Of a stretch of DNA of 60,443 nucleotides, positions 52,021 to 60,344 are shown one piece after another. The stretch lies in the NCBI RefSeq assembly GCF_016908935.1, contig NZ_JAFBEV010000017.1, forward strand, positions 1 to 60,443. Direction: 5' to 3'. The position numbers and the translations under genes are program-made. Each line of letters starts with the position of its first letter. The first letter of the stretch is position 1. The DNA comes from Sporolactobacillus spathodeae. Lineage in GTDB: Bacteria; Bacillota; Bacilli; Bacillales; Sporolactobacillaceae. The notes under the pieces are model-generated. The model saw nothing but the letters and a program-made list of their open reading frames with translations, searched no databases and was not told the origin of the DNA.

Positions 52021-53460
52021 TTAATAAAATAGCAACGTTTTCACACTTACTGGCAGAACCGCAGCATGAGCAACCGGCTCGCCGATATCGATGTAATCGC
52101 CACTCCCCACACGAATACGGTCAATACAGACGTATGGATATTTTGGTGGGAGAAAAGTAAATAGACTATGGCCGAGCGCCTTAGCGATGTCCTCATCGGT
52201 CATCACTATCAGTGGAACTTCGTTTTTGATTAGCTCATCAGCGCCCAATCGGATGGCTTTCGCGCAGGATTGAAGTTGTGCAAAGGTTGGGCTGCTTAGT
52301 CCGGTCATGTAGATAGCTACATTGGCTAGCACACCATTAATCCGAAAAACTTCCAGCTGATTTTTTATACAGTTTGCAAGCTTGCCCGTATCCAGTTTCG
52401 CCTTTTCGATAGCAAGACGCAGAATCGGAATATTTCGAAGCGGGAGCACGCTCTGTGTGTATGAAATCGTACTGCCACTGACAGTAACCGAATACGATCC
52501 AGCACCTACAACAGTGGCTCGAATGGTTTCATGCGAATGAACAACTGTTTTATGCTGAAAAATCATTGATTCTCGAAGCTTACGGCCTAATAGCAGACCA
52601 ATATCCCCGTAGATAAACGGATTTTGGGTCTCATCCTGTTCCATGCAATCCGCTACGCCGCCTGAGAATGTGATCAACCGAACCAATGAAGGATCCAGTT
52701 TTGAAAAACTATGATTCGTGATTAAGTGATCGAAAAAAGGATTTCTTTCACCGACACCGACACTGTTCTCCAACACGCGTACCAACACATCGATAATTGG
52801 ATTCAGTTGTTTTGCCGATTGTAGCACACTGCCTTCATGAACCCCGATGTTCAACTGATGAATGAGATACTTGATTTTCGGAGCAATATAGCTGACTTCC
52901 ATGCTGATCGGATCGATTCTAATTAAACGCCCTCCTATATCAAAGCAGGCTGTATCCAAAACCTGATCACCATCAAGTGCAGCCAGATTCGTTGTGCCAC
53001 CGCCAATATCCAGATTAATTATTGGTGCTTTTTTTCCCTTGGAATACTTTCCTGCCCCCGCACCCTTTGCTGCCAGAATTCCTTCCAAGTCAGGTCCAGC
53101 CGTCGCAACAACAAAATCGCCAGCATCATGGCTCAGTGTCTGAACGACTCGCTCCGCATTTTCCTTACGTGCCGTTTCACCCGTAATGATAATCGCACCG
53201 ATCTGTATCGCTTCCCTATCTATTCCCGCGTTTAGATATTCCTGAGCAACAAATTGCGCGATTTGCGGATAATCAATGGTGTATCCATCCATTAAAGGTG
53301 TAAAAATAATAGCACTCTGATAGATGATTTCCTTTTTTGAGATGACAATGTTCGGAACTGAAAACGAAGAAGCTTTATTTTGAAGCGTCAACCGCGACAG
53401 AACCAATTGTGTTGTCGACGTTCCAATGTCTATACCTACACTTAAAACGGTACTTTCCAA
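52021..53460 (-). CDS. eutA: Ethanolamine ammonia-lyase reactivating factor
   Basis: 479 residues. ATPase of the ASKHA (actin/Hsp70-like) fold that frees damaged cofactor from EutBC: GIDIGTSTTQLVLSRL is the phosphate-1 loop, LDIGGGTTNLAALDG the phosphate-2 loop, and TFSGGVADCM lies in the adenosine region. TTG start with GAGAGG upstream. First gene of the minus-strand eut set. No eutVW, eutR or microcompartment shell genes lie nearby. Confidence 0.93.
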   Translation of the reverse strand: MESTVLSVGIDIGTSTTQLVLSRLTLQNKASSFSVPNIVISKKEIIYQSAIIFTPLMDGYTIDYPQIAQFVAQEYLNAGIDREAIQIGAIIITGETARKENAERVVQTLSHDAGDFVVATAGPDLEGILAAKGAGAGKYSKGKKAPIINLDIGGGTTNLAALDGDQVLDTACFDIGGRLIRIDPISMEVSYIAPKIKYLIHQLNIGVHEGSVLQSAKQLNPIIDVLVRVLENSVGVGERNPFFDHLITNHSFSKLDPSLVRLITFSGGVADCMEQDETQNPFIYGDIGLLLGRKLRESMIFQHKTVVHSHETIRATVVGAGSYSVTVSGSTISYTQSVLPLRNIPILRLAIEKAKLDTGKLANCIKNQLEVFRINGVLANVAIYMTGLSSPTFAQLQSCAKAIRLGADELIKNEVPLIVMTDEDIAKALGHSLFTFLPPKYPYVCIDRIRVGSGDYIDIGEPVAHAAVLPVSVKTLLFY

Positions 53461-53802
53461 CTTCGATTCATTCCTCTCAATATAACAATTAATGTATTGC
53501 AGAAAGACTGGGATGTGCTATTATTGTTACATGTTATAAATCTTTACTTTCAATGTTCATTTTAACTCATTATATGGAACTATGGTTAATCATTGTGAGG
53601 TGATATAACATAAAGATGAAGATATCAATGAACGCTCTTGTCTTTTGTAATCCTCAGTGATTGGAACACCTCATAAAAAAGGAATCCCTGTTGCTTAAAA
53701 GTCTAGCTTTTAATATCTTAATATTCTGTTATTTTAAAAATAATAATGATAGGTTGTCAAGCTGTCATTCGCTAATTATTTCAAAAAAGGAGTTCCTTCT
53801 CT
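53461..53802. other. Divergent control region of eutA and the permease
   Basis: No gene. It holds both promoters, which I cannot assign with certainty, and a loose inverted pair (TGAGGTG near 53595, CACCTCA near 53670) that might fold in the permease leader. No riboswitch or sigma-54 element is evident. Confidence 0.45.
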
Positions 53803-55419
53803 ATGCTGCTATTTGGTATTATGGTGAATCTTATCCTGCTTGTCGTTATGTTTGCCATTATTTTCAAAGCAAATCGTTCCGTTCAGGGATCCAGAGCGCA
53901 AAATGTCTCATCTGAGGATCTCAAGTCATTCGGCTATAAGCAGGAATTATTGCGCGACATGGGTGGATTTTCAAATTTCGCCGTCTCTTTTTCAATCATT
54001 TCGATTCTTACCGGCGCTGTAACGCTTTACGGCTACGGATTTAATCAAGGTGGACCGGCAATTATGGGTGTCGGTTGGCCGCTCGTTACACTGTTTGTTT
54101 TATTCATCGCAGCGGCAATGGCTGAACTGACATCATCGATTCCAACGTCTGGTGCAATCTATCATTGGGCTTCGATTTTGGGCGGACCAAGATGGGGCTG
54201 GTTCACCGGTTGGCTAAATATTATCGGCCAGGTGACAATCGTTGCTGGCATTGACTTCGGCTGTGCCGGCTTCGCTTCAGCTTTGCTCTTCGGCAATCCG
54301 ACACATGCACAAACACTAATTACCTATGCTGTCATTCTGGTGATGCACGCGACATTTAACCATATAGGCATCAACGTTGTTTCCAAATTGAACTCTTTTT
54401 CAGCTATCTATCATTTCATCGGTGTCTTTATTATTATTGGTGTCCTCACTGCTTTTGGTCCGCACCACAATGTCGGCTATCTCTTCAATGCGAATTTCTC
54501 AACAATGACAAGCGGCAGCACACCTTACTGGTTTGCCTTCCTCGTTGGTCTTCTGCAGGCGCAATGGACATTGACCGGATATGACGCTTCCGCACATACC
54601 AGTGAGGAAACAATCGATCCGAAAGTGCGCGCACCATGGGGCGTTTATCTTTCCGTAGCTATTTCTGGTATCTTCGGTTTTATCCTTCTCGCAATTGTTA
54701 CCATGTCGATCAAGGATCCAGCTGCTGTCGCACAGGCTGGAAATAACGCATTTATTGTTGCCATTCAGCAAGCGGTCGGCGGCTGGTTCGGTCAGGCGAT
54801 GCTGTGGATGATCACCATTGCGATGTGGTTCTGCGGTCTTTCTTCAATCACTTCGTCATCACGAATGGTCTTCGCATTCAGTCGTGACAAAGGGCTCCCA
54901 CTTTCACATCTATGGGCTCATGTTTCTAAGAAATTCTATACACCGAATTACGCCATATGGTTGATCACTTTAATTGCTTTTCTTGCAGCCATATTCAACA
55001 ATGTCTATGCAGTCATTACTTCTTTGAGCGTCATCGGCCTGTATGGTTCTTACTTTATCCCAATATTTCTTAAATTAAGAGCTAAATTCAAAGGTGTCTG
55101 GACAGCGAAAGACGACGGCCCATGGAACTTGAAAAACTGGAGCAATCCGGTCAGCGTTATCGCCTGTGTCTGGATTATTTTCTTGGTCATCCTGATGACT
55201 ATTTCGCCAAGTGATGTGGCTATCACAGGTAGCTATACGCTTCACTATGCGACAGGAAAAATTTTCATCTCGGTCCTCGTCCTCTTGACCATCTACTTCT
55301 TCACCTATGCGAAAAATCGTTTCGAAGGACCACACTTGGGCTCTTACGCTGAAATCAGTAAGCGTCTGCAGAAGAAAGATGAAGATCTTGCAATTACTGG
55401 CGATCCTGTGCAGCATTAA
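53803..55419 (+). CDS. APC-superfamily permease, probable ethanolamine/amine uptake
   Basis: 538 residues, about 12 helices of the amino acid/choline transporter branch: LKSFGYKQELLRDMGGFSNFAVSFSIISILTG, ELTSSIPTSGAIYHWAS, GYDASAHTSEETIDPKVRAPWGV and MVFAFSRDKGLPLS. AAAGGAG precedes the ATG. An extra hydrophobic segment (LLFGIMVNLILLVVMFAIIFK) precedes the usual start of the family, perhaps a thirteenth helix. Divergent from eutA, so ethanolamine or another amine is the likely substrate; GABA- or choline-type transport is possible from family alone. Confidence 0.85.
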   Translation: MLLFGIMVNLILLVVMFAIIFKANRSVQGSRAQNVSSEDLKSFGYKQELLRDMGGFSNFAVSFSIISILTGAVTLYGYGFNQGGPAIMGVGWPLVTLFVLFIAAAMAELTSSIPTSGAIYHWASILGGPRWGWFTGWLNIIGQVTIVAGIDFGCAGFASALLFGNPTHAQTLITYAVILVMHATFNHIGINVVSKLNSFSAIYHFIGVFIIIGVLTAFGPHHNVGYLFNANFSTMTSGSTPYWFAFLVGLLQAQWTLTGYDASAHTSEETIDPKVRAPWGVYLSVAISGIFGFILLAIVTMSIKDPAAVAQAGNNAFIVAIQQAVGGWFGQAMLWMITIAMWFCGLSSITSSSRMVFAFSRDKGLPLSHLWAHVSKKFYTPNYAIWLITLIAFLAAIFNNVYAVITSLSVIGLYGSYFIPIFLKLRAKFKGVWTAKDDGPWNLKNWSNPVSVIACVWIIFLVILMTISPSDVAITGSYTLHYATGKIFISVLVLLTIYFFTYAKNRFEGPHLGSYAEISKRLQKKDEDLAITGDPVQH

Positions 55420-55442
55420 CACTACAATTATTCCATTTCAAT

Positions 55443-55489
55443 AAAAAAGCCATTCACGAGTATACGCTCGTTTGAATGGCTTTTTTTAT
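55443..55489 (+). terminator. Terminator of the permease gene
   Basis: AAAAAAGCCATTC/GAATGGCTTTTTT outer stem with an inner CGAG/CTCG stem and T-run. Confidence 0.9.
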
Positions 55490-55506
55490 TTTGTTAAAGT
55501 ATGTTT

Positions 55507-56030
55507 CGGTCTACGCTGTCGATGTTTGACGCTACTCTATCGATGGTCGCCCCCTACTCTATCGATGTTCGCTCCTACTCTGTCGATGCTCGCTCCTACT
55601 CTGTCGATGCTCGCCCCTACTCTGTCGATGCTCGCTCCTACTCTGTCGATGCTCGCCCCTACTCTGTCGATGTTCGCCCCTACTCTGTCGATGTTGCGCA
55701 CTACTCTGTCGATGTTCGCTCCTACTCTGTCGATGTTCGCCCCTACTCTGTCGATGCTCGCCCCTACTCTGTCGATGCTCGCTCCTACTCTGTCGATGCT
55801 CGCTCCTACTCTGTCGATGTTCGCCCCTACTCTGTCGATGCTCGCCCCTACTCTGTCGATGCTCGCTCCTACTCTGTCGATGTTCGCTCCTACTCTGTCG
55901 ATGTTCGCCCCTACTCTGTCGATGTTCGCTCCTACTCTGTCGATGTTCGCCCCTACTCTGTCGATGTTCGCTCCTACTCTGTCGATGTTCGCTCCTACTC
56001 TGTCGATGTTACGTCCTACTCTACTGATTT
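55507..56030. repeat. 21-bp tandem array, about 24 copies
   Basis: The unit TACTCTGTCGATGYTCGCYCC is repeated about 24 times with exact 21-bp spacing. The two Y positions (T or C) carry most of the variation; other changes are concentrated at the ends (CTATCGATGG, TTACGTCC). Because 21 is divisible by 3, two overlapping frames stay open (heptad proteins SVDVRSY and SMLAPTL), but neither has a ribosome site. It occupies the gap between the permease terminator and the B12 operon's last gene. Confidence 0.96.
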
Positions 56031-56117
56031 TTCACGCCTAGGGGGCTACTTGTCTCGTTTTTCCCACGAAAAGCCCGCCTCCGCACGCAAGGCGTCTCGA
56101 TCATCTGATGATCCCTA

Positions 56118-56621
56118 TTAAATCCGCAACTTTTTCTTCTCTGCCTCGAGCATCCTGATCAAGATTGGCGACAAAAGGATATAGAAAACGAAATTTCCCA
56201 ACGCATGATACGTATCAAAAGGTAGGCCCATAATCCAATAGGCGATAAAACTTGGCACGCCACCAATCAGCATATTCAAGGAGACGACAAATCCATATAA
56301 ATAGCCGCAAGCTAAGGCATAACACGCCATCATGACCATTGGAATTTTCGTTCGAAAGCGCGCTAGAAATCCAGAAAGAAGACCAATGACGCCCCAGGCC
56401 ATCACCTGCATGAATGTAAACAGGCCAAACCCGAGTACTAAATCAGAGCCAATTGCTGTGAGCAAAGCTAGCGTTAATCCAAACCTGGCGCCAAATACGA
56501 AACCCGTAAGAATAATAATCACCGTTGACGGTTGTACGTTGGGTATGGAGGACATATAAATTCTACCAACAATACTTAAAGCGGCTAATAATGAAATAAG
56601 TGCTATTTTCCGGGTTAACAA
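56118..56621 (-). CDS. ECF transporter S component, predicted for cobalamin
   Basis: 167 residues, six hydrophobic helices. The N-terminus ARKIALISLLAALSIVGRI-like (TRKIALISLLAALS) and the second block NVQPSTVIIILTGFVFGARFG, then GVIGLLSGFLAR and AYWIMGLPFDTYHALGNFVFYILLSP, are those of energy-coupling factor substrate-binding subunits. The ATPase and T subunits are not in the window; the shared ECF module elsewhere would serve it. The cobalamin assignment rests on the riboswitch at the front of this operon. It follows the DUF4430 gene by 9 nt. Confidence 0.85.
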   Translation of the reverse strand: MLTRKIALISLLAALSIVGRIYMSSIPNVQPSTVIIILTGFVFGARFGLTLALLTAIGSDLVLGFGLFTFMQVMAWGVIGLLSGFLARFRTKIPMVMMACYALACGYLYGFVVSLNMLIGGVPSFIAYWIMGLPFDTYHALGNFVFYILLSPILIRMLEAEKKKLRI

Positions 56622-56630
56622 GGGATCACC

Positions 56631-57341
56631 TTATTCCTGATAGGTCCATACCAACGTATCGCCGCTGTGAAGTTCATAGATTCCCGCTGATACATTGGGT
56701 GTTTTTCCATTAACTGTATACATCCAGCCACTTTGAGCGGATTTATCTCCCGCACTTTGTCCATTGATACTCTTGACATAGACTGCTGACCCAAATCCAG
56801 AATAATCGAGTGCAATTCCTTTGCTATCGGCTAGCGTTTTTAATGCGCGAAACGCCGTCATTCCATCTTTAAAAGTAATCGGACCAGAAAAATTTTTATT
56901 GTCATAACCTTTTATCTCGACTAAGACACGTGCTTGATTAGTGTTATCTGCAGCATTTGATGCTTTTGATTGATCCGTACTGGATCCCGAGGATTTCGAA
57001 CTGGTTTGCGTTTTTTCGGTTGAATGTGCTGCAGCCTTTGCAATTGTTGATTCCGATTTAGAATTGGAACGCGCACTGGAAATCCCAGCTGAATCAGTGT
57101 CTGAACGCGAACTTAATTTTGAATGGATAGCCGAAGAACTAGCCTCACTCTTTTTCTGAGCTTTTTTCTCTGATACTTTATTTGTAGCATCCGATTTGTT
57201 CGACTCAGAAGAAATTTTATCTGCCTTGACCGAAAGAGGCACTGTCACTGTTTTATCCTGAATTCCACTAACGATGAAAGCAAGACCAGAGACGATAAAG
57301 ATGATCGAAACGACCAGCACAATCCAATTGACACGCTTCAC
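56631..57341 (-). CDS. Membrane-anchored DUF4430 protein (transcobalamin-like beta domain)
   Basis: 236 residues. N-terminal hydrophobic anchor (about 7-28), then a Ser/Lys/Ala-rich wall-spanning linker of about 110 residues. A DUF4430 domain follows at about 140-236 (VLVEIKGYDNKNF, MTAFRALKTLADSKGI, SGWMYTVNGKTPNVSAG, LHSGDTLVWTYQE). DUF4430 is the same fold as the C-terminal beta domain of animal intrinsic factor and transcobalamin. It overlaps the end of the barrel protein gene by 4 nt (ATGA) and precedes the ECF S gene, so I infer it binds the vitamin outside the cell. Confidence 0.85.
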   Translation of the reverse strand: MKRVNWIVLVVSIIFIVSGLAFIVSGIQDKTVTVPLSVKADKISSESNKSDATNKVSEKKAQKKSEASSSAIHSKLSSRSDTDSAGISSARSNSKSESTIAKAAAHSTEKTQTSSKSSGSSTDQSKASNAADNTNQARVLVEIKGYDNKNFSGPITFKDGMTAFRALKTLADSKGIALDYSGFGSAVYVKSINGQSAGDKSAQSGWMYTVNGKTPNVSAGIYELHSGDTLVWTYQE

Positions 57342-58705
57342 CCGCGAACACCCCCGAACCGCTTCCAGGCAAAAAGGCCGATCGCCCCTAATAAAACAAA
57401 CGCGGATCCTAGATAAAGATGTAGCGGACTGAGCTGAAGCGTCTTCGTTGCTTTTATTTCACGTTCCGGTGAGTGCTTCTTAACTGATTTCAAATGGCGC
57501 TGGTGTTTGGGGCTAGATACCGATGCCGGAGGTGATGCTTTAGATTCGTCTTTAGATAAAGATGGTTGATGCACAGGAATTTTTGTTTCTTTTTTTACCT
57601 TTGCTTCAGTAACAACAGCGTTTGTTTTTTGGGTTTTCGCTGCTTGGTTGCTCGACTCAAGTGTCCGCGCATGCTTTTGCTCTGGCACCGGTTTTGTTCC
57701 GCTTGCAGCTTTGCTCTTGCTTTCTGTCACTCCGGTCGCACGGGTTATCCCCTTTGAAGAAGAGGTATTTCCATCATCAGACGCTGAAGAAGGATCGGCT
57801 TCAGGAGCCGTTGACCTAAAATTGAATAACTGGTCTCCTTCTTTAAATAAAGAATAAGCGACCAAACCTTGAATCACTTGATCATTAGAAAATGGGTCAT
57901 CGCTTGCACTGAACGACGCCCATTTATAGCCACCGTTTGATTTGTATTGCGCCAGGCTGTTCACTGGGTTATGACCATTTTTATTAAATGCCCCTTCCGT
58001 GGGGTCAATATCTAACGATGAGAGCGCAATAATGACCTGCGCTGTAGAGTTGGAATTCGGTGCATAATTAACAAACCCGCCATCGACCTGTTCGGATTGT
58101 TGTAGATACTGTACCCCTTTATCAATCGTATCTTTTGCTTTATCTTGAAAACTTGATAAAGCCGTTAAAACCATCGCCGTTGTATCGACATCAGGCTCTC
58201 CATTCGGATCGCCTGCCCAGCCCCAACCTCCTGAACTTGTCTGTAGCTTAACAAGCGCATCAATCAATCGATTAGGCGTCCATCGTGCATCGTTTGGAAT
58301 CGTATAATCATCGGAACTTAGCGCCGTAAGCGCGTATGTAAAATCCATTAATTTTTTTAACGAGTCATCTGAATAAATTTCTCTTATTAAATCATGATTT
58401 TGATAGTTCGTCGGATCTTGACCTAATGCTTTAACAACCAGAGCTGTTTTGTCAAGGTCTGTTCCGGATAGCTGTTTGGCATTCACTCGATCTTTAATCG
58501 AATTGAGATAAACGTCTCTTTCACTAGCTGTTAATTGACCTGCTTTTGACAAAGCAATAACTTCCCAATCTGAATCGAGCCCGGAAGCTTTGATATGCGT
58601 CGCCAGACTTTCCAAATCGTTCGTTACGTCTTCCGCCGCGAACGCTTGCACTGGAAGAAGCAATAAGGCCACACAAAATAGTAACACGGCAAACTTCACT
58701 TTCAT
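57338..58705 (-). CDS. Secreted, membrane-anchored alpha/alpha-barrel protein (transcobalamin-like alpha domain)
   Basis: 455 residues. Signal peptide KFAVLLFCVALLLLPVQAFA; about 30-300 is a helical barrel with prenyltransferase/squalene cyclase-type repeats (SSGGWGWAGDPNGEPDVDTTAMVLTAL, YLQQSEQVDGGFVNYA..., SNGGYKWASFSASDDPFSNDQVIQGLVAYS). A Lys/Ser/Pro-rich spacer and one C-terminal helix follow (HLYLGSAFVLLGAIGLFAW plus KRFGG). No cyclase active site is evident. The barrel fold is that of the N-terminal half of intrinsic factor/transcobalamin. It is the first gene after the cobalamin riboswitch. Confidence 0.85.
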   Translation of the reverse strand: MKVKFAVLLFCVALLLLPVQAFAAEDVTNDLESLATHIKASGLDSDWEVIALSKAGQLTASERDVYLNSIKDRVNAKQLSGTDLDKTALVVKALGQDPTNYQNHDLIREIYSDDSLKKLMDFTYALTALSSDDYTIPNDARWTPNRLIDALVKLQTSSGGWGWAGDPNGEPDVDTTAMVLTALSSFQDKAKDTIDKGVQYLQQSEQVDGGFVNYAPNSNSTAQVIIALSSLDIDPTEGAFNKNGHNPVNSLAQYKSNGGYKWASFSASDDPFSNDQVIQGLVAYSLFKEGDQLFNFRSTAPEADPSSASDDGNTSSSKGITRATGVTESKSKAASGTKPVPEQKHARTLESSNQAAKTQKTNAVVTEAKVKKETKIPVHQPSLSKDESKASPPASVSSPKHQRHLKSVKKHSPEREIKATKTLQLSPLHLYLGSAFVLLGAIGLFAWKRFGGVRG

Positions 58706-58734
58706 TAGTAACTCTCCCCCATACCCCGTGAGTT

Positions 58735-58862
58735 TTCAACCAATTAGAAAGACCTGACTTAGGATTTCTCCCTTACAGTGGCGGGACCGTACAGGACTTA
58801 CACCTGTTTCCATCCAATTAGCGCTTGCATTGAAATTCCAAAGCGATTTTGTCTGTTAAAAA
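58735..58862 (-). ncRNA. Cobalamin riboswitch
   Basis: On the minus strand the conserved core is readable: GGAAACAGGTGTAAGTCC, then ACGGTCCCGCCACTGTAA, then GTCAGG. It ends about 30 nt before the barrel gene, in whose leader AACTC/GAGTT brackets GGGGGAG, the ribosome site. Control is therefore probably by hiding that site when adenosyl- or methylcobalamin is plentiful. Confidence 0.93.
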
Positions 58863-58893
58863 TTAGAGAGTATTCAAACAATCCATAATTACA

Positions 58894-58922
58894 ATTATAA
58901 GTTGCTGAAATTTTTTTGACTA
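58894..58922 (-). promoter_or_regulatory. Promoter of the riboswitch operon
   Basis: TAGTCA (58917-58922) and TATAAT (58894-58899) on the minus strand, 17 nt apart. The transcript would start near 58887, just ahead of the riboswitch. Confidence 0.6.
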
Positions 58923-58936
58923 GCGCTGCCTGAACT

Positions 58937-58980
58937 AAAAAATGAGGATGACACAGTTAAATTATCACCCTCATTTTTTT
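58937..58980. terminator. Bidirectional terminator between ynfA and the B12 operon
   Basis: AAAAATGAGG/CCTCATTTTT stem. On the minus strand it ends the ynfA transcript. Confidence 0.82.
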
Positions 58981-59130
58981 ATTCCATTTATCTTATCTTC
59001 ATTAACCCTATTTGAATAAATTGCGATTGACAATTTTTTCAGATAGGTTCCATTACTAAATAACTGCTAGAATTACGCAATCTCGAAAAAAAAAATATGT
59101 CCTTCTTTCACTTCTCTTCAAATTTATTAA

Positions 59131-59466
59131 TTAATGCCGAGGTGCCCACAAGATTATCGACGCGCCAATTAAACAGATGATCGCGCCCAGCCAATCGAAT
59201 AAATCAGGCGTTTTTTTATCAACGGCCCACCCCCAGAAGATGGCGAGAACGATGAAAATCCCCCCATAAGCGGCATACACGCGTCCAAAGGAAGGGAATC
59301 GTTGAAAGGTTGGAATGATACCGTAAACCACGAGAATGATTCCGCCTAATAGGCCCAAGTAAATAGATTGTCCCCCTCTAAGCCATAGCCAGATCAGGTA
59401 CCCGCCACCGATTTCCGCGAGTCCGGCAAACACAAATAATAGCATTGAATTCAAAATGGTAACCAC
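59131..59466 (-). CDS. ynfA: YnfA/UPF0060 family membrane protein
   Basis: 111 residues, four helices: LLFVFAGLAEIGGGYLIWLWLR, GLLGGIILVVYGIIPTFQ, RVYAAYGGIFIVLAIFWGWAVD and FDWLGAIICLIGASIILWAPR. This is the conserved pattern of YnfA, related to small multidrug resistance transporters, including the YAAYGG block. Likely a small dimeric efflux protein; physiological substrate unproven. Monocistronic, own terminator. Confidence 0.93.
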   Translation of the reverse strand: MVTILNSMLLFVFAGLAEIGGGYLIWLWLRGGQSIYLGLLGGIILVVYGIIPTFQRFPSFGRVYAAYGGIFIVLAIFWGWAVDKKTPDLFDWLGAIICLIGASIILWAPRH

Positions 59467-60023
59467 ATCCTAAATGGCAAAATTTATTCACCTTCGTTCT
59501 GCGTTTAGTCCGGAACGCATGAACTCTTATTAAGATTTAATCCGATATATGGGGTTTCGGAATTCTTCTAGCGACGGTCTGTATCTCTACCGATATTAAC
59601 GTTATTATACGAGATTGCAAAATCTTCTGCATTTGCAAGTATGAATCAGATTTTTCTTTGGTTTACGGCACCGCTGCTGTAAAATGAGTAAACAAAAAGA
59701 CTCCCGTAGGAGCCTTAGTGTAATTCACGCTTCAATATCCTATAGTTACGCAATGCATTGCGCATCGCTTGCATCAGTGGATAGTGTTTACGGTTCTCCA
59801 AGAAAATCTTTAAAAACAGCATTGACTAAATTTCACTCCAAAATCAAAAGATTTCACCGGTATAAGGCATCGTATATACGTCACCTAGTTTTACCCTTCG
59901 GCCGTCCTTCCATACTAACATGATTCGATAAATGGTCAAGAATAAAGTCGCAACAACATTGTTATAATCCTTTAATAATAAGCTATGTTTCAATTTAATG
60001 TTGTTTTCTGATCAAAAGGCAAT

Positions 60024-60120
60024 GTGTGAGACGCCTGCGGGAACAGCGTGCCAGCGAGACACCGCAAGTTACTGCCTATTCGAGGCTCGAGGGTAGAGCT
60101 CGCGGCAAGCGAGCGACCGG
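60024..60120 (-). repeat. Dispersed repeat, inverted copy 1
   Basis: GTGTGAGACGCCTGCGGGAA, AGCGTGCCAGCGAGACACCG and CGCGGCAAGCGAGCGACC on the plus strand, i.e. the core in reverse orientation. 59467-60023 contains nothing I can support. Confidence 0.88.
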
Positions 60121-60208
60121 AGCAGTTTAATGCAAATAAGCACCAAGCGATCGCCTGCTTTTCTAAAAAGATAAGGAATAAGGCTTTTTTGTAAAAATAA
60201 AGCGCAGG

Positions 60209-60340
60209 TGTGAGACGCCTGCGGGAACAGCGTGCCAGCGAGACACCGCAGGTTACTGCCTGTTCGAGGCTCGAGGGTAGCGCCCGCGGCAAGCGAACAG
60301 ATGGCAATAAATGATTAAAAACAACAACAGATTTTAACAA
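60209..60340 (-). repeat. Dispersed repeat, inverted copy 2 with tail
   Basis: Nearly identical to copy 1 over about 90 bp, 185 bp away, followed by the AAATGATTAAAAACAACAAC tail also found at 39.75 kb. Confidence 0.88.
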
Positions 60341-60344
60341 AGCC

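Noticed and set aside
55472-56121. Two long open frames encoding heptad-repeat proteins
   Set aside because: They exist only because the 21-bp unit has no stop in these frames. Neither has a ribosome binding site, and both run past the array into unrelated sequence.
59684-59923. 79-aa open frame, plus strand
   Set aside because: No ribosome site, odd composition and no recognisable domain; it looks like chance.
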